Assembly (NCBI GenBank): GCA_029876055.1
Contig: CM056880.1
Coordinates: 1,550,001 to 1,614,000 of the forward strand
Source of the DNA: Madurella fahalii
Taxonomy: Eukaryota > Ascomycota > Sordariomycetes > Sordariales
Length of the DNA stretch: 64,000 bases
Reading direction: 5' to 3'
The notes under the pieces are model-generated. The model had not been told where the DNA came from. It worked only from the letters and a program-made list of their open reading frames with translations, and did no database searches. Below, one piece after another: positions 12,201-24,187 of the stretch; position 1 is the first letter of the stretch, and each line of letters opens with the position of its first letter. Both the position numbers and the translations under genes were made by a program.

Positions 12201-13606
12201 GATCAAGCGGGCACAGCACAGTTCTAGGAGGTTGACGATGAAGGGCATATCGGCAGCCGCCGGACCGAGCGCTCGATGGCCCAAAAGGCGGGTCCATGTC
12301 AACATGATTGGAATGGATACGACGAGACTCTGACTCTGTACCACGAGCATCAGCAGCTCTAGAAATCCCTGAATGTTGGTCTGGCGAGGTATGGCCGCAA
12401 ACTTCCGGTCTAGGTAATTTCCCAGGCAGCACACCATCTGAGATTGTTAGTAGATACCAAGAGTAAGGAGGAGCGACAGCTACTTGCTTCAGAGAATTTC
12501 TTTGCGAACTGGTACTTGTCGTCGTCAATATCTTGGGCATCCACAACCGACCATTCGAACAAGCGTCTGAAAAGGTCGACCATGGCCTCACTGTACATGG
12601 GCACCACCAACTCGACAAACTCCTCGTCGGTGAAACTCGAGCGACTGTAGAGAGAATGCAGAGACTCTAGGGCAGCCTTTCGACAGTCAATATAACCAAA
12701 CCGTGGGCGGATAGGGAAAGGAGCCCGAACCTTTTGGACCGGGGCGCTTGGGGCAGCGAGACAGCTGCACATGACGTTTCGGCAGTCGACAGCACTCAAA
12801 GCTTTTGGGATTGCCCAGGGAACGACCGAGTTGAGGACATTGAGGGCCTTGACAGCACACGTCTTGACGTCCTCGTTCTGCTCCAAACCGCTGTTGAGAC
12901 ACTCAGCGATGAATTGTGTTACTCTACCGAGCCATCCTTCGCTCTCGAACCGCACCTCGGGACCGGCCTGGCGATTGGGAAAGGACTGCGTCAGAACAGC
13001 AGCAGGCGTAAAAATCTCGACGCATGCCTTGCTCAATGCTCCCTCGCGGAGGGCGACCACAACGTCGTCTCCGTTGAAGATCTCGTCGGAGAGCGTCTCA
13101 AGGATCTGGAGGACGAACTGCTTGTGTACGGCCGAATCTGGAATCTGCCACAGGCGAACTAGCAAATAGTCCATGTCCATCCAACTCGCGACCCAACACC
13201 GCTTTGCTACCTCGACCCAGAGCTGGGCAATCTTGTTTCTCAGATATGTCGGGTCTTCGGCGGAAACCGTCTCGGCCAGCTGCAGGACCCAGCTGCGCAA
13301 GTATTCGCGATGCTCTGGGCTATATTCCTCCCACCTGTGCTTCACGGCGTGCTCGAGGAGCGACAGGCCGTAATGGCGGACGATGGGCTCCTGGGGTTTG
13401 TTGAAGGCCAGACTGAACCCGTGGGAGGGAGCTTCGCCGAGCGTCTTGACTTTCTCGAGGAAGGCCTGGGCATCCTGGCGGGACTGGTTGGTCGAGTAGG
13501 GGCTATGGACAACCTTGAGCGCTTCGTGGATTTCCGTCAGGATGGCCTCACCGCCACCGCCAACGGCAGCAGCTCCCGCTGCTCCATTGAATGGCATAGT
13601 TGCCAT
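9240..13606 (-). CDS. msn5: Karyopherin of the Msn5/exportin-5 family
   Basis: Nuclear transport receptor of the importin-beta superfamily that exports phosphoproteins or RNA-bound cargo in a RanGTP-dependent way. The start at 13606 gives MATMPFNGAAGAAAVGGGGE, then an importin-beta N-terminal repeat (TNQSRQDAQAFLEKVK ... HYGLSLLEHAVKHRW) and an exportin-1/5-like helical block continuing through all exons. About eight introns are inferred, including 12677-12730 (54 nt, in frame), 12438-12487 with a GC donor (GAA|GCAAGT..CAG|ATG, restoring FAKKFSEMVCCLGNYLDRKF), 11919-11971, and others near 11.75, 11.65, 11.37, 11.2 and 10.9 kb. The C-terminal exon ends DLEGVAGMFNEAG at 9240. The overall size, over 1,200 aa, suits the family. 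Exon limits near 11.65 kb are the least certain. Confidence 0.88.
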
Positions 13607-14243
13607 GCTGAAAACCAGGGAAAGTCGCGCACCCGCGCGTGAGCTGCCAGAGCCGCCAGGAAAGTCGTGTGGCTGCCGGGTTGCAACAGGCGGTTTAGGC
13701 GTTGATCATATGTCGCGGATCGCACAATGGGGTGACCGGGTAACTGTATTATTAGTGATATAGAGGGAAAGCGATAGGCGGGGGGCCAGAAGGGGTCGAC
13801 AAAGCCAGAGGGGTATAAATGGATTTGGGGATGGGCGTTCGCGCGACAAAATATTTTACAGAGCTGCTGGAGAACCACAGGCAACTACTACTTGTCTTGC
13901 TGTCATGTCGCCGCCGAGACGAAACAATGGCAGATTCACGAGAAATAATATTAATGTTAGGTCGCTCGGGATCCACCGAGCACGGAGAAGTGACCGCGAC
14001 AGCGTTAAACTGCGGACCACGTCAGGCGCGCTCAGGCGCGACGGATTTGGACTTTTGGGACTAGCGCGGGGCAACTGCTTGGTCCGGCCTGGCCCGTGCT
14101 GCAGGGCGGTGAGCTTATCGTGGGGCTTGAAATTGCGTCACACCTCACACCTTTGGTGTGTGTCGAAGTTGGTCTCGGACACTGATTTTGTTCCGGACTG
14201 ACAGAAATAAATACCTTTACTATCTATGCATCCTGACTTCAAT
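13607..14243. other. Intergenic, msn5 promoter and dph7 3' flank
   Basis: Both neighbours are read leftward, so this 0.6 kb should hold the msn5 promoter and the dph7 terminator. Short open frames here have no support. Confidence 0.6.
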
Positions 14244-15548
14244 TCAGGACATATCAAGTTCCCAAAAGCATAGCAACTTGTCATAGAAGCTAGTCGAGAC
14301 AACTGACAGCTTATCCTTCCACGTCGGCTGGAAATCGCTTCCATAGTTCATGCTCTTGTGCTCTTCGAAGCGGCCAAGGACTCTAAACTGGTACTCGGAA
14401 GCCGCCGTCTCGACCAGCTCGACAACCCTAGCACCTGCGTGCATGCATGAAGCCAATATCCTCGCCCGCCAACTGTAGTCTCGTTGGGGACTTCGGTCCA
14501 AGTCAATGAGCTTCAGGCGCCAAACCCCGCCGCCAAGGCTGCTCTCGGCCAGATTCCTCGCCTTGCCAAAGCTAGGGACTGAGAACAACCTGATGCGCTC
14601 GTCATAGCTGCCCGTAACTACAATCTCATGACCGTTCTCTAGCTCAAACAGGGGCAAAATTGCCGTGACTCCAGCATCATGGCCTCGCAACTCGAGTGCA
14701 GGAAGAGGTTCGGTGAGAGTAGCACCACTCCAGTTGCAAGTCCTGAAGCGCAGCATAGAATCATCACCGCCCGAATACACTCTGAAAGCCACCTCGTCCG
14801 CCTCATGCTGACCACTGGACTGCGCCGAGATAATCGGAATAGGAGAAATGGCGACAGTCCAAGTCTCAAGTAGATGCGTGATGATAGGTTCTGGATGCAG
14901 TTCCCAGTTTCCGTCGATGCCCGGCAGGTGCACGAAGTACACATGCCCCGTCGAGGTTGTGATGGCCGCCATGTCCGGCTGCGAGGGATGCCAGCAAAAT
15001 GAGAGAAATAGGATCTCGGTCCCACGCGGCACGCTGATGACACCTTCGGACATTACCGCAATGTCCATTGTTGCCAAGTGCTTCAGGGGCGGGCCGCTGT
15101 CGGGGCGGAGCTTGAAAAGAGTAAGAGTAGCAGTGCTCGAGACGACAGCACAAATATCCCGGCTGCCATCATTGGGGTTAAAGCGAAGATCTAGAAGAGC
15201 AGATGGCTGAGGCTCGGTCTGGATATGGATTCTATGAAGGACTGAATCAGCTCTACCCAACTTAAGACTCTACGATTCCACATACATTTCCCCGTCCATG
15301 AGCTGAAAGGCAACGACGCTACCATTGCGGCTCTGCGGTTGCTTGGGCTGCGCAGGCTGAGACTCTTCATTGCCAGTCCCTAAATCTGCACCTGCATCTT
15401 CGCTTACTGGGCCGGAATTCTCTGGTTGGAGGCTGTATGTTCCGACCAAGAAGTACGATGGGTGGGCTGGACAAAACTCCACGCAGCTCGGCGGGAGTTC
15501 CAGCTCCAACGACCTGCGCGACCGGATCAGCTTGCTAAAGCTATCCAT
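14244..15548 (-). CDS. dph7: Diphthine methyltransferase, WD40 protein Dph7
   Basis: Dph7 removes the methyl ester from methylated diphthine, a late step of diphthamide formation on elongation factor 2 in the cytosol. A 416-aa WD40-type protein is inferred. The start is MDSFSKLIRSRRSLELELPP at 15548; the open frame extends upstream only from a non-ATG codon. An early WD strand (SCVEFCPAHPSYFLVGTYSL) and later repeats (FLSFCWHPSQPDMAAITTST; VVTGSYDERIRLF) are visible. One intron, 15232-15285 (54 nt, GTATGT..TAG), removes an in-frame TAG at 15270 and joins DGEI to IHIQTEPQPSALLDLRF, the expected family junction. It is divergent from the DUF1917 gene, with 0.5 kb between. Another WD40 protein cannot be excluded. 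Confidence 0.82.
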
Positions 15549-16050
15549 GCTCTTCCCTGCAGTCTCTATGGCCAGCTTTTTGGCGACGCTTTGGGTGGCT
15601 TGGCTCAGCAAATGAAAGCTGGGCACTTGCAGAGGACAAGGGGGGTTGTTGTCATGTGGAGGATTGCATCGGTCACAGTTGCTTTTTCTGGTGTCTTAAC
15701 AATTCTTTGGCTCTCCCGGATTGGTCAATCCAAAACCATCGTCAGGCCGATTCACACCTACTTTTACTTCACTGACGTACAAAGATCCCTTTGAAGAAGT
15801 TTTAAGTATTGGATCTCCTATGAATCACGCAGTGTAAAAATACACATTTACGGAATACTGTGTTCCCGCACATCTCCGGGTTTATACGGCCCTTGTCACT
15901 TTATAACAAACGAGTGTCACACCGACGTTAGACATCTCCCCCGAGATTGCACACTTTGCTGGGTTGACGAGCAAACCAGACATCCACCCACAGATAGGTT
16001 GTCATCGCCTACCCTAGTAGGAACTAAACCATCCAAAACACCTCCGCGCA
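15549..16050. other. Divergent promoter region, dph7 / DUF1917 gene
   Basis: About 500 bp separate two divergent starts. The left end is open in the dph7 frame but lacks an ATG. No other gene was seen. Confidence 0.6.
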
Positions 16051-17086
16051 ATGGATTCGGATTCCGATTTCTACGGTACTTCCCTCTCCTTCCTCCAAAT
16101 TAAGTCAACAGACCGGACTCTGACCTCCCACCACAGGGGACGAAGAGACTGTCACCGACCTCCAGGCCCGTGTAGACAACTTTGACCTTTCCGCTTGGTG
16201 GCTCAACCACCACACCGGCCCCCGTGCCTTCCCCACCCCTAAGGAACTCCCCACCCCGCCAACCCCATGCTACAGCAATCACCCATCACCCCCCGGTGCC
16301 CGTCACCCCTCCGAATCCATTGAGGCCTTCCTTTCCCGCCTGCCCCCCGCCACAACCGAATGGTGCCCGGGGCTCGACTGGATCTGGATCTCCAACCCTT
16401 TCTCTCAAAGTCCGGGCGCGTCCCCTCCTCTCCTCCACCACTTTCGCGAGGGCGGCCAGGAGCGCCTCGCCCTGCTCTCCCGGTTCACCACCATGGCCAA
16501 CCGCAGCGGCATGCCACAGTTCGTGATCAAGCAGGACGTGGCCAAGGAGCGAATGGAGGCGGTGGAGGACCTACTGCAGCTCGCCTCGGGGTGCAACCTG
16601 ATCTCGGGGAAGTGGATGCTGTTCCCGGAGCCGGAGAACGTGAATAGTGTTTGGGCCAAGGTGGTGAGGGCGACGGCCGACAACGAGCTTGGGACTGCGG
16701 CAAAGGTTGAGACGAAGGCGGAGGCGGGCAAGGAGAGGTTGATTTGTGTTTATACGAGGGACTTTAGGGACAAGGACGATGTGGCGAGGGTGTTGAAGAG
16801 GATGAGGGAGCTGGAGTTGGTGAGGCCTGGCGGAAGGCAGATTTACTACAAGTCAGGTCAGTTTCTTCCGTCAGTGTTTTGGTTGAATAGTTTAAGAGTT
16901 CTTACTTATCCTGGTGGTCAGATGCTTGGACGGAGTTGGGAATTTATGGAGGAAACCCTTGGGGCATCGGGGCGTCAATGGTAAGCTCCTTGCGTGGATA
17001 TGTGTATTGCGAAGACTGACAGCGGGCAGTACTCTTCGAACGAGATATTTTCGTACATCAAGAATGTTGGCTCACAGCGTGCGTGA
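16051..17086 (+). CDS. DUF1917 (BLES03-like) protein
   Basis: Function is not established; the family is related to human C11orf68/BLES03 and has an eIF4E-like fold. A 286-aa protein is inferred from four exons: 16051-16075, 16137-16856, 16922-16980 and 17030-17086. The first exon is only MDSDSDFY plus one base. Supporting features are W-rich blocks (LSAWWLNHHTG; CPGLDWIWISNP), a helix RFTTMANRSGMPQF, a block SGKWMLFPEPENVNSVWAKV, and the end block SDAWTELGIYGGNPWGIGAS ... SNEIFSYIKNVGSQRA. All three introns are GT..AG with consistent phases, and the total coding length is a multiple of three. The unspliced open frame from 16493 covers only the middle. Confidence 0.82.
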
Positions 17087-17622
17087 GCAGCTGGAATCCG
17101 CGGGACTAGAAGTTGCTTTCTTCGTTGCTGTCATACGCTGAGATGCATATACCCTTACAACAGCATCTCTACAAATCTAGGGTCCGTGTGATCGATCCCT
17201 TTACACCACCAATCTTATTCCGAATTCTCTTCTAGCAAGACGCGGGTGTGTTGTGAACGTTGTATCGGGGTACATCTGCTCCCATGTGATTGCCCCGCCC
17301 GCGTGTAACTGCAGACAATCCATGGTATGGCGCACGGCTCAATCCCCGATGCTCTCGACTTGCATAACCTCCACATGAGTAGCTGCCATGTCCCTCTAAC
17401 CCGTGGCGTGGTACGCTGGGCGAGTAACGGCACAACGGCCATCACCGGGGATCGGAGATGTTTAATTAGACTCCATGAAGCCATGGCACAGCTCCAAATC
17501 AAGCGGCTCAGTCACCGAAAGGTTGGCGGCTTTTCGGAATCATCCGTAACCGGGGCTTCTCAATTACCCGCCGCGCCGCCAACCTTGTGACATACATCCG
17601 CGGAACGGAAACGTCCCTCCTT
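17087..17622. other. Convergent intergenic region
   Basis: This lies between the convergent DUF1917 and naa30 genes. No gene was recognised; it probably holds the two terminators. Confidence 0.6.
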
Positions 17623-18271
17623 CTACCTGGGAGAGATATCGATCTCATCCAATGCCAAATCCGTAGCAGCGTCCACATCGATCGGTTTGAGAAGCAGGAC
17701 TAACCGGTAAGCGCTGTTCCCGTTGAGGTAATACCTGTGTAACTTCTTCGACCGCAGGAAGCCGAGGCGTTCGTACAGCCTCATGGCCGGTACGTTTGTC
17801 TCCTCTGTTTCCAACACAATCTCGTCGGCGTTGCGCTGCGCCATGGCATCGATGGCCTTCCTCACAAGCGCCGTGGCTACACCATGACCGCGGTACGGAG
17901 CGGAGACGGCGAGCATGGCGATATAACCTCGCAGCGTTGACGGGGAGTGGGACGAGTGCATCTCGAGCTTGCATATTATTACGCCGATGAGGGAGGAATC
18001 GGACGGGTCGAGTGCCTGGAAAGGGGGAAAAGGGGTCAGAACAGGGAATGGCAGGGGATGGCATGGGACGGGAGGGGGTGGGGATACATACCATGAAGCA
18101 CAAATGGCCCCATTGGTAGAGGAAGTACCGGTAGACGTAGATGCTGTATGGCTCGCTCAAATCTTTCGAAATGAGAGCTCTGATCGCTGGCAGGTATTGA
18201 GCCTCCAGAGAGTGTTGGTATTGGATATACTGGAGTTCACCGGGGAGCTGTCCCACACGAGCCTGCGCCAT
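17623..18271 (-). CDS. naa30: N-alpha-acetyltransferase 30 (NatC catalytic subunit, Mak3)
   Basis: Catalytic subunit of NatC, which acetylates N-terminal Met followed by a hydrophobic residue, working with Naa35 and Naa38 at ribosomes. A 190-aa protein is inferred, close to the family size. Start MAQARVGQLPGELQYIQYQH at 18271; upstream in-frame codons begin only with a non-ATG codon. The intron at 18016-18091 (GTATGT..CAG) joins GHLCFM to ALDPSDSSLIGVIICKLEMH. The GNAT acetyl-CoA loop YRGHGVATALVRKAIDAM is preceded by GYIAMLAVSAP, and the typical late block LETEETNVPAMRLYERLGF and RSKKLHRYYLNG are present. The right neighbour, lro1, is divergent. Confidence 0.93.
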
Positions 18272-19059
18272 GTCTCCCCGTTGGTTTCTAGCGACAGATG
18301 CGGGGGGAAAATCGACCGCAGAGTCAAGTCTTTTCGTCTGGACCCACGGCCGTAAAATAACCGAGATTCTGCTGAGGATGTTGCGCAAGACGGATGCTGA
18401 AGTTGACCTGCGGTGTAAGACGGGGTGGGTATCGGAGATCGGAGATCGGGCTTTCTGGTTGTGGTGTGGTCCGCCATGGCGCTTTCACATGCAATCCATG
18501 CGATCCAGGCTGCGAGGGCAGACCGTGCGCGAGAACCCCTGCCTGCTTCCCGAAAAGGCCAAGGTTGACAGGGTTGAGTGGCGAAAACTCCTGTTTACAG
18601 ACAATTCTTGGCTTGAGGCAGATGTAAGCAAAGAGACTGGAATGGTGCTGGTAACCGAACGCCGTCCGCTAGAACTGAGGATGGAGCGCATTACCTTAGC
18701 CATTGCGTACATCTCGTAGGGCTGAGGTCTCCAGCAATCCTGGCCGGCGTTTCTGGGCAGGTCACCGTAGTGGGGTCCTGTCAAGGGGCGGGGTGACCGA
18801 CGTCAAGGCCTGCGGAATTTGTCGCCTATCACAAGCCGGCCGACGAGGGTTGACTATAGCAAAACCGAACTGGAGCGGGCTCCTGATCACCTGCACCCTA
18901 TACCTGATTGACCCGACTAATACGCGTCACGCGCATGGGACACCAGTTGCGGTAACTCGCGCCAGCGATTGTAGCTGAACCAAGCTACCCTCAGTCTGCG
19001 GCAGAACAGTCGTTGCAGTTGAGCGCGCCCATATCCAGCGCTACCTGCCGCAATCCGAA
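18272..19059. other. Divergent promoter region naa30 / lro1
   Basis: About 0.8 kb lies between two divergent genes. Open frames here overlap the naa30 start on the other strand and look spurious. Confidence 0.6.
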
Positions 19060-20997
19060 ATGGCGAGCACCCTACGCCGCCGAGTGCTCGACAGCGACAC
19101 GACGTCCGAGTCCCCAACGCCAGCACCCCGCGACGATAGTCCCGTGAAACCCGGGGACAAGGTGAAGATCGTCCACCACCGGCCAAAAACACGCAAGCGC
19201 AGGAATACGGCTATCTTCCTGTTAGGCAGTCTCTTTGGTATCATAGCTGCGGGCTTCTTCGCGCAAAGCAATGATCTAATAGACTTCCCGGAGATTGGGG
19301 AGCTGAGCATGGATAGTCTATTCGATGTCCTTCCAGCAGGCCTAGTGAAAGACATGCGGGACCTAATTGTAAGTCGCAACGGTAGCCAAACCAAAAGAAC
19401 TCGTAGCTAATATTCTTTTCCCCCATTCCAGAATGGCGAGCGCGATTTTCTCGAGAGCCACGACGCCTTCGCAGTAGGCCTCAAGTTCCGATCCGAAGGA
19501 CTCACTGCGCACCACCCCATTATCATGGTCCCTGGGGTAATATCGACTGGCCTTGAGTCCTGGGGAACCTCAAACATCTCTCTCCCGTATTTCCGGAAGC
19601 GGCTGTGGGGTAGCTGGACCATGATGAGGGCATTGGTCTTGGACAAGGAGACCTGGAAGGAGCACGTCATGCTTGACAAGAAGACCGGGTTAGACCCTCC
19701 AGGGATCAAGCTCCGCGCCGCCCAGGGTTTCGATGCTACAGACTTCTTCATCACAGGTTATTGGATCTGGAATAAGATCATCGAAAACTTAGCGTCCATA
19801 GGTTACGACCCAACAAACTCATTCACAGCAGCCTACGACTGGCGGTTGGGCTACGCAAACCTCGAAAAACGGGACAACTACTTCACGAGGTTGAAGTCAT
19901 ATATTGAAACGGCGGTGCTGCTTCAAAACAGGAAGGCAGTCCTCGCCTCTCACAGTATGGGCAGCCAGGTTGTCTTCTACTTCTTCCACTGGGTCGCATC
20001 GGACCAGGGTGGCCGAGGCGGAGATGATTGGGTCGAGAGACACATCGAATCGTGGATCAATGTTAGCGGGTGCATGCTCGGAGCCGTGAAGGATGTCTCA
20101 GCCATTCTCTCTGGCGAGATGCGCGACACTGCGCAGCTGAACGCCTTTGCTGTGTACGGTCTGGAGAAGTTTCTGAGCAAGGCGGAGCGAGCCCAAATCT
20201 TTCGGGCCATGCCTGGCGTGTCATCCATGTTGCCCATGGGAGGCAACGCCATCTGGGGAGATATCGATTGGGCTCCTGACGACCAACCCGGCCAAGAGCA
20301 CAGCTTCGGCTCGTTTCTGAATTTCCGGGCTGGCCAGAACTGGACAACTCCCGACAAAAACATGACAGTGGAGGGTGCTCTGGAGTACCTGCTCAACACG
20401 ACAGAGGACTGGTACAGAGACCAAGTGAAGAGGAGCTACTCGCAAGGTGTTGCGCACACGACGGCCGAAGTCGAAGCAAACGAGCGCGATCCGCGAAAGT
20501 GGGTCAATCCTCTGGAAACACGGCTCCCGCTGGCGCCGAGCCTCAAAATTTACTGCTTTTACGGTGTGGGTAAGCCGACTGAACGAGGTTACTACTACCG
20601 ATCACCGGAGCCCGGCTCGTTCACTAGCCTGAACATGACGATCGATACAGGTTTGACTCGGGGAATGGTTGATCACGGCGTCATTATGGGCGAGGGAGAC
20701 GGGACGGTGAACCTCATGAGCACGGGCTATATGTGCAGTCGGGGATGGAAGATGAAGAGGTATAATCCTGCAAGGGCCAAAATCACCGTCGTCGAGATGC
20801 CCCATGAACCGGAGCGCTTCAATCCCCGGGGCGGGCCCAGGACCGCGGACCACGTCGATATCTTGGGCAGACAGAATCTTAACGAGTTCATCCTCAGGAT
20901 TGCGGCGGGCCGGGGGGATACCATCCATGATTATGTTGTGAGCAATATCCACGAGTACGCGGCGAGGGCGAGGGTGTACGAAGAAGAGGACGAATGA
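19060..20997 (+). CDS. lro1: Phospholipid:diacylglycerol acyltransferase (PDAT)
   Basis: Makes triacylglycerol by moving an acyl chain from a phospholipid to diacylglycerol, in the ER and at lipid droplets. A 624-aa protein is inferred. A basic cytosolic N-terminus (KTRKRRN) precedes one membrane segment (TAIFLLGSLFGIIAAGFFA), then a lumenal LCAT-like alpha/beta-hydrolase domain: HHPIIMVPGVISTGLESWG (oxyanion lid region), the nucleophile elbow LASHSMGSQVVFYFFHW, the acid region GEGDGTVNLMSTGYM and the histidine region ADHVDILGRQNLNEFI. One intron, 19369-19431, joins KDMRDLI to NGERDFLESHDAF. The length matches yeast Lro1 (about 660 aa). The naa30 promoter is shared upstream. Confidence 0.95.
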
Positions 20998-21758
20998 GCA
21001 ATGTATGATGGGATGTATTATGAGGTGGCTGCTTAATTTGTACACCGGGGGGGGGGGGTTTTGAGGGCTGGCTTTCTCATAGAATAACGGCGGTAATGGC
21101 GTCTTAGACTTGGACCTGTCATGTACGATACCCCCTTTTGTCCAGCTGGACCTTGACTAACAATGCTCGTTTATCCGCATGATCATAGGAGAACCCGGGC
21201 ACTTTTGTTACCCGCCATTGTTCTGCCTCCATACGTCGGAAGGACATTACAAAGCTTACAATCTTCCACCGAAGCATCCCCAGCTCCATGAGCTGTCTCA
21301 GGGGGTTGGGTTCAGCAAGGCCTGTGGTTAATTCGGTTAATTACACAGATCTTTCGAAAATTACAAGCGAAGCTGAAGACTTTCGGCTTCTGACGGCTTC
21401 ATGCCGCTGAACCGGCGCTCTGCGACGTCATTCGGCGTCTGTAGGGTTCTAAACTGGCCCGTGCATTCGAAACGCAGACCAAACGGAACAAGCGTCTCGG
21501 CAGGCCAAAACCAAATGAGATCCATCCGGACAAATGCCACTGTCATCCAGCCCCTCCACACTGCTGCGTGCAAGGCAGACCTGCTGGCAGATGCGCAGGC
21601 GGGCTTCCCCAGTTCAGCGACGTCCATTGCGCATGTGCCGGGTCCCGCAGACATTTCCCAGCTGCAAGTGCGATTCTCCAGTCATATGTCGAATTGCATC
21701 CCGGCATTCGTGATGCCCAGTAATTTACGTTCAGCGCTGGTGTTGTTCGTCTGAGAAG
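20998..21758. other. Intergenic, lro1 / ldb17
   Basis: It contains a G10-type homopolymer near 21048-21058 just after lro1. No recognised gene; it should hold the ldb17 promoter. Confidence 0.6.
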
Positions 21759-23409
21759 ATGGCTGACCCCGTGGCCGGCTGGTCGGCTGAGAGTGAGGAC
21801 CAGTTCTGGGATGGTAGGCCTCTCTGGACTCCCCCGACGACTGCAAATGCAGCCATCTCGAATACTGACAATGCATGCCTTGTAGTTCTGGCCGAGATCC
21901 TCTCTGCGCCCTGCCCGAACCACGAGCTTCTCGACAATACATTGCGGTCGTGGCTTCAGCTAGTCTCCAAGGCCAGGGACGAGTACCTCGACAACGAAGA
22001 TGATATCGCGAGTTGCTCCCAACAGCTCCTAGATAGCGAAATATTTGGCAACAACCGCGACTATGTGCGGACACAGATCATCTACAGTCTTCTGCAGGAA
22101 GACGAGTTTGCGCCGCTCCACGTCATTGCCAACTTCTTGCTGCTCGACGGCCGCACCGAGGAATCCACGTTCCGGCGCATGATAGACGAGGGATGCTTTC
22201 TGCGGTTGCTCGAGCTCATCAAGGGCTGTGGGTCGAAGGACCCGCGTCTACACCGACTATTGCTGCAGCTGATGTACGAGATGTCTCGGATCGAACACCT
22301 GCGTCCCGAGGATTTGATGCAAGTGGATGATAGCTTCGTCACATACCTGTTCCAGCTCATCGAGGCTCTGTCTGACGATGCTAGCGACCCATACCACTAC
22401 CCGGTGATTCGAGTCCTGGTTTGTCGCCTTGCTCGCTCCCAAGTAGGGACAACCGTCGCTAACTACCACGCAGTTGGTTTTAAACGAGCAGTACATGGTT
22501 GCATCCACTTCAGCAGCAGCAGACCCAGCAGGCCCCTCGGCATCTTTGACAAATCGCGTGGTGAAGGTCCTCAGCGTTTCTGGGCCGTCTTTTCGGACCT
22601 TTGGCGAAAACATCATATTGCTTTTGAACCGAGAAACCGAGACATCGCAGCAGCTCCTTATCCTCAAGCTCCTGTACCTACTCTTCACCACATCGGCAAC
22701 ATACGAGTACTTCTACACCAACGACCTCCGAGTTCTCCTGGATGTCATTATCCGGAACTTGCTGGATCTGCCGGCCGAGGCAAACATGTTGAGGCACACT
22801 TACCTGAGAGTGCTCGCCCCGCTACTCGCACATACACAACTCAGCCAACCGCCTCATTACAAGCGGGATCAGATTCTCAGTCTTTTGGAGATCCTACGCG
22901 GCTCCGGAAGTGTCCATTTCTTGCCCCCCGAACCCACGACTTTGCGCTTAGTCGAGCGCGTAGCAAGGACGCCATGGCTGGCAGATGAGGACGAGTCCCC
23001 AGATACGAGCCCCGTAGGGAGCCTATCACATTCGCAAACCGGCAGTGCCGTAAGTGTCATTGCGAATGTGTCCGAGAAGCCGGGTGTCAAGACGCCGAGC
23101 CGCAAGGCAGATATGAGGCAGGAGCAGATACACGGGCCGGCGCACACGGGGAGCAGCCCGCCGAGACCCCCGCCACCGAGGGCCCTAAGACCACAGAAGA
23201 GCCTACCGGAAGTTCCCAGACACCGTCACGGCGTGCCTGTGGTTCATCCCACAATCACCAGCGTACATGTCAACGGAGCCGGGCAAAAGAAGCTGCCGCC
23301 GAAAATCCCCCCGCCTCGAAGGAAGGCGAAACTTCTAGTCGGGAGGAATGGTGATAACCGAGCTACGGCCGAGGCGCTGCCCGCCGCTGAATCGACGCCT
23401 GCTTCCTAA
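21759..23409 (+). CDS. ldb17: Ldb17/SPIN90 (Dip1-like) actin patch protein
   Basis: Members of this family activate Arp2/3 without a pre-existing filament and act in endocytic actin patches. A 507-aa protein is inferred from three exons: 21759-21813, 21886-22418 and 22474-23409. The leucine-rich helical core covers about residues 20-350 (blocks YLDNEDDIASCSQQLLDSEI, RLLLQLMYEMSRIEHLRPED, LLILKLLYLLFTTSATYEYF). The C-terminal 130 residues are basic and rich in PxxP (SSPPRPPPPRALRPQKSLPE; KKLPPKIPPPRRKAK), typical SH3 ligands. Intron 1 (21814-21885, 72 nt) is in frame and open if retained; splicing gives QFWDVLAEIL. Intron 2 (22419-22473) joins VIRVL to LVLNEQYM. Confidence 0.87.
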
Positions 23410-24187
23410 GGCCCGTGAACATCCACACGACTGACGATAGTCAGCTATCATTCTTTTGCGACGGCCCAAGAAGTTGGGCACTGGAATGATTGGGTCGATA
23501 CCCCCGAGTTTGTCTATTGTCTAATCCTATTACCGGCGTCAAGCTGGAGCGTCAGCAGAGAGGGGCTGGTTTAATTGCCCAGTCCATTTGTTTTGGTGAA
23601 TTCTATGTATGGCAGTATTGGCATCGGAAATATTCTTTGCAGCCGCAACGAATGGCAATGGGGAACCGGGCATGGCAAAGGCGTTTCAGCATCGCTATTC
23701 TGTAATTTATCACAACGTAGGAGAGAGCTAGGTTGCAGAACAGATTAATTTCCCGTCAGTCCGCTTCAGCCCTTTCCCGTGATCTGAAGTGTCTAGGCTA
23801 CTCCTTCTCCCGTCACACTAGATCCTCCTCTATACCGGGAGGTAAGGTGCCGGGTGGGGCGCATGGTACATCGGTGGGTGGGTCCCCGTTCCCCGGCCGT
23901 GACCCCACCGGGAAACCGCAAAGGTCCCCACTTGAATTCTTGGCCTGGCCGCATGTTCACTGTTCCAAAATTTTGGGAATGCGTCCAGACAAACGACCAC
24001 AACTCGACTACTGAACCAGCACGCCTAGGCGTCCAACACCCCGCAAATAACCCCCACGAGTACAATTGGGCGTCACGATAGTAAAGGAGCATCTGTGCGG
24101 AAAAATAACTTTAGGGGTGCAGTCCCTACGCTGCACCATCCACATCTGTCGACCTTCAACCCTCATCAGACAGTGTCACGCACCCAG
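23410..24187. other. Intergenic, ldb17 / mrps17
   Basis: No recognised gene. The last few hundred bases should form the mrps17 promoter. Confidence 0.6.

Noticed and set aside
15270..15272. In-frame TAG in dph7 as a sign of a pseudogene or readthrough
   Set aside because: A standard 54-nt intron removes it and restores the conserved junction.
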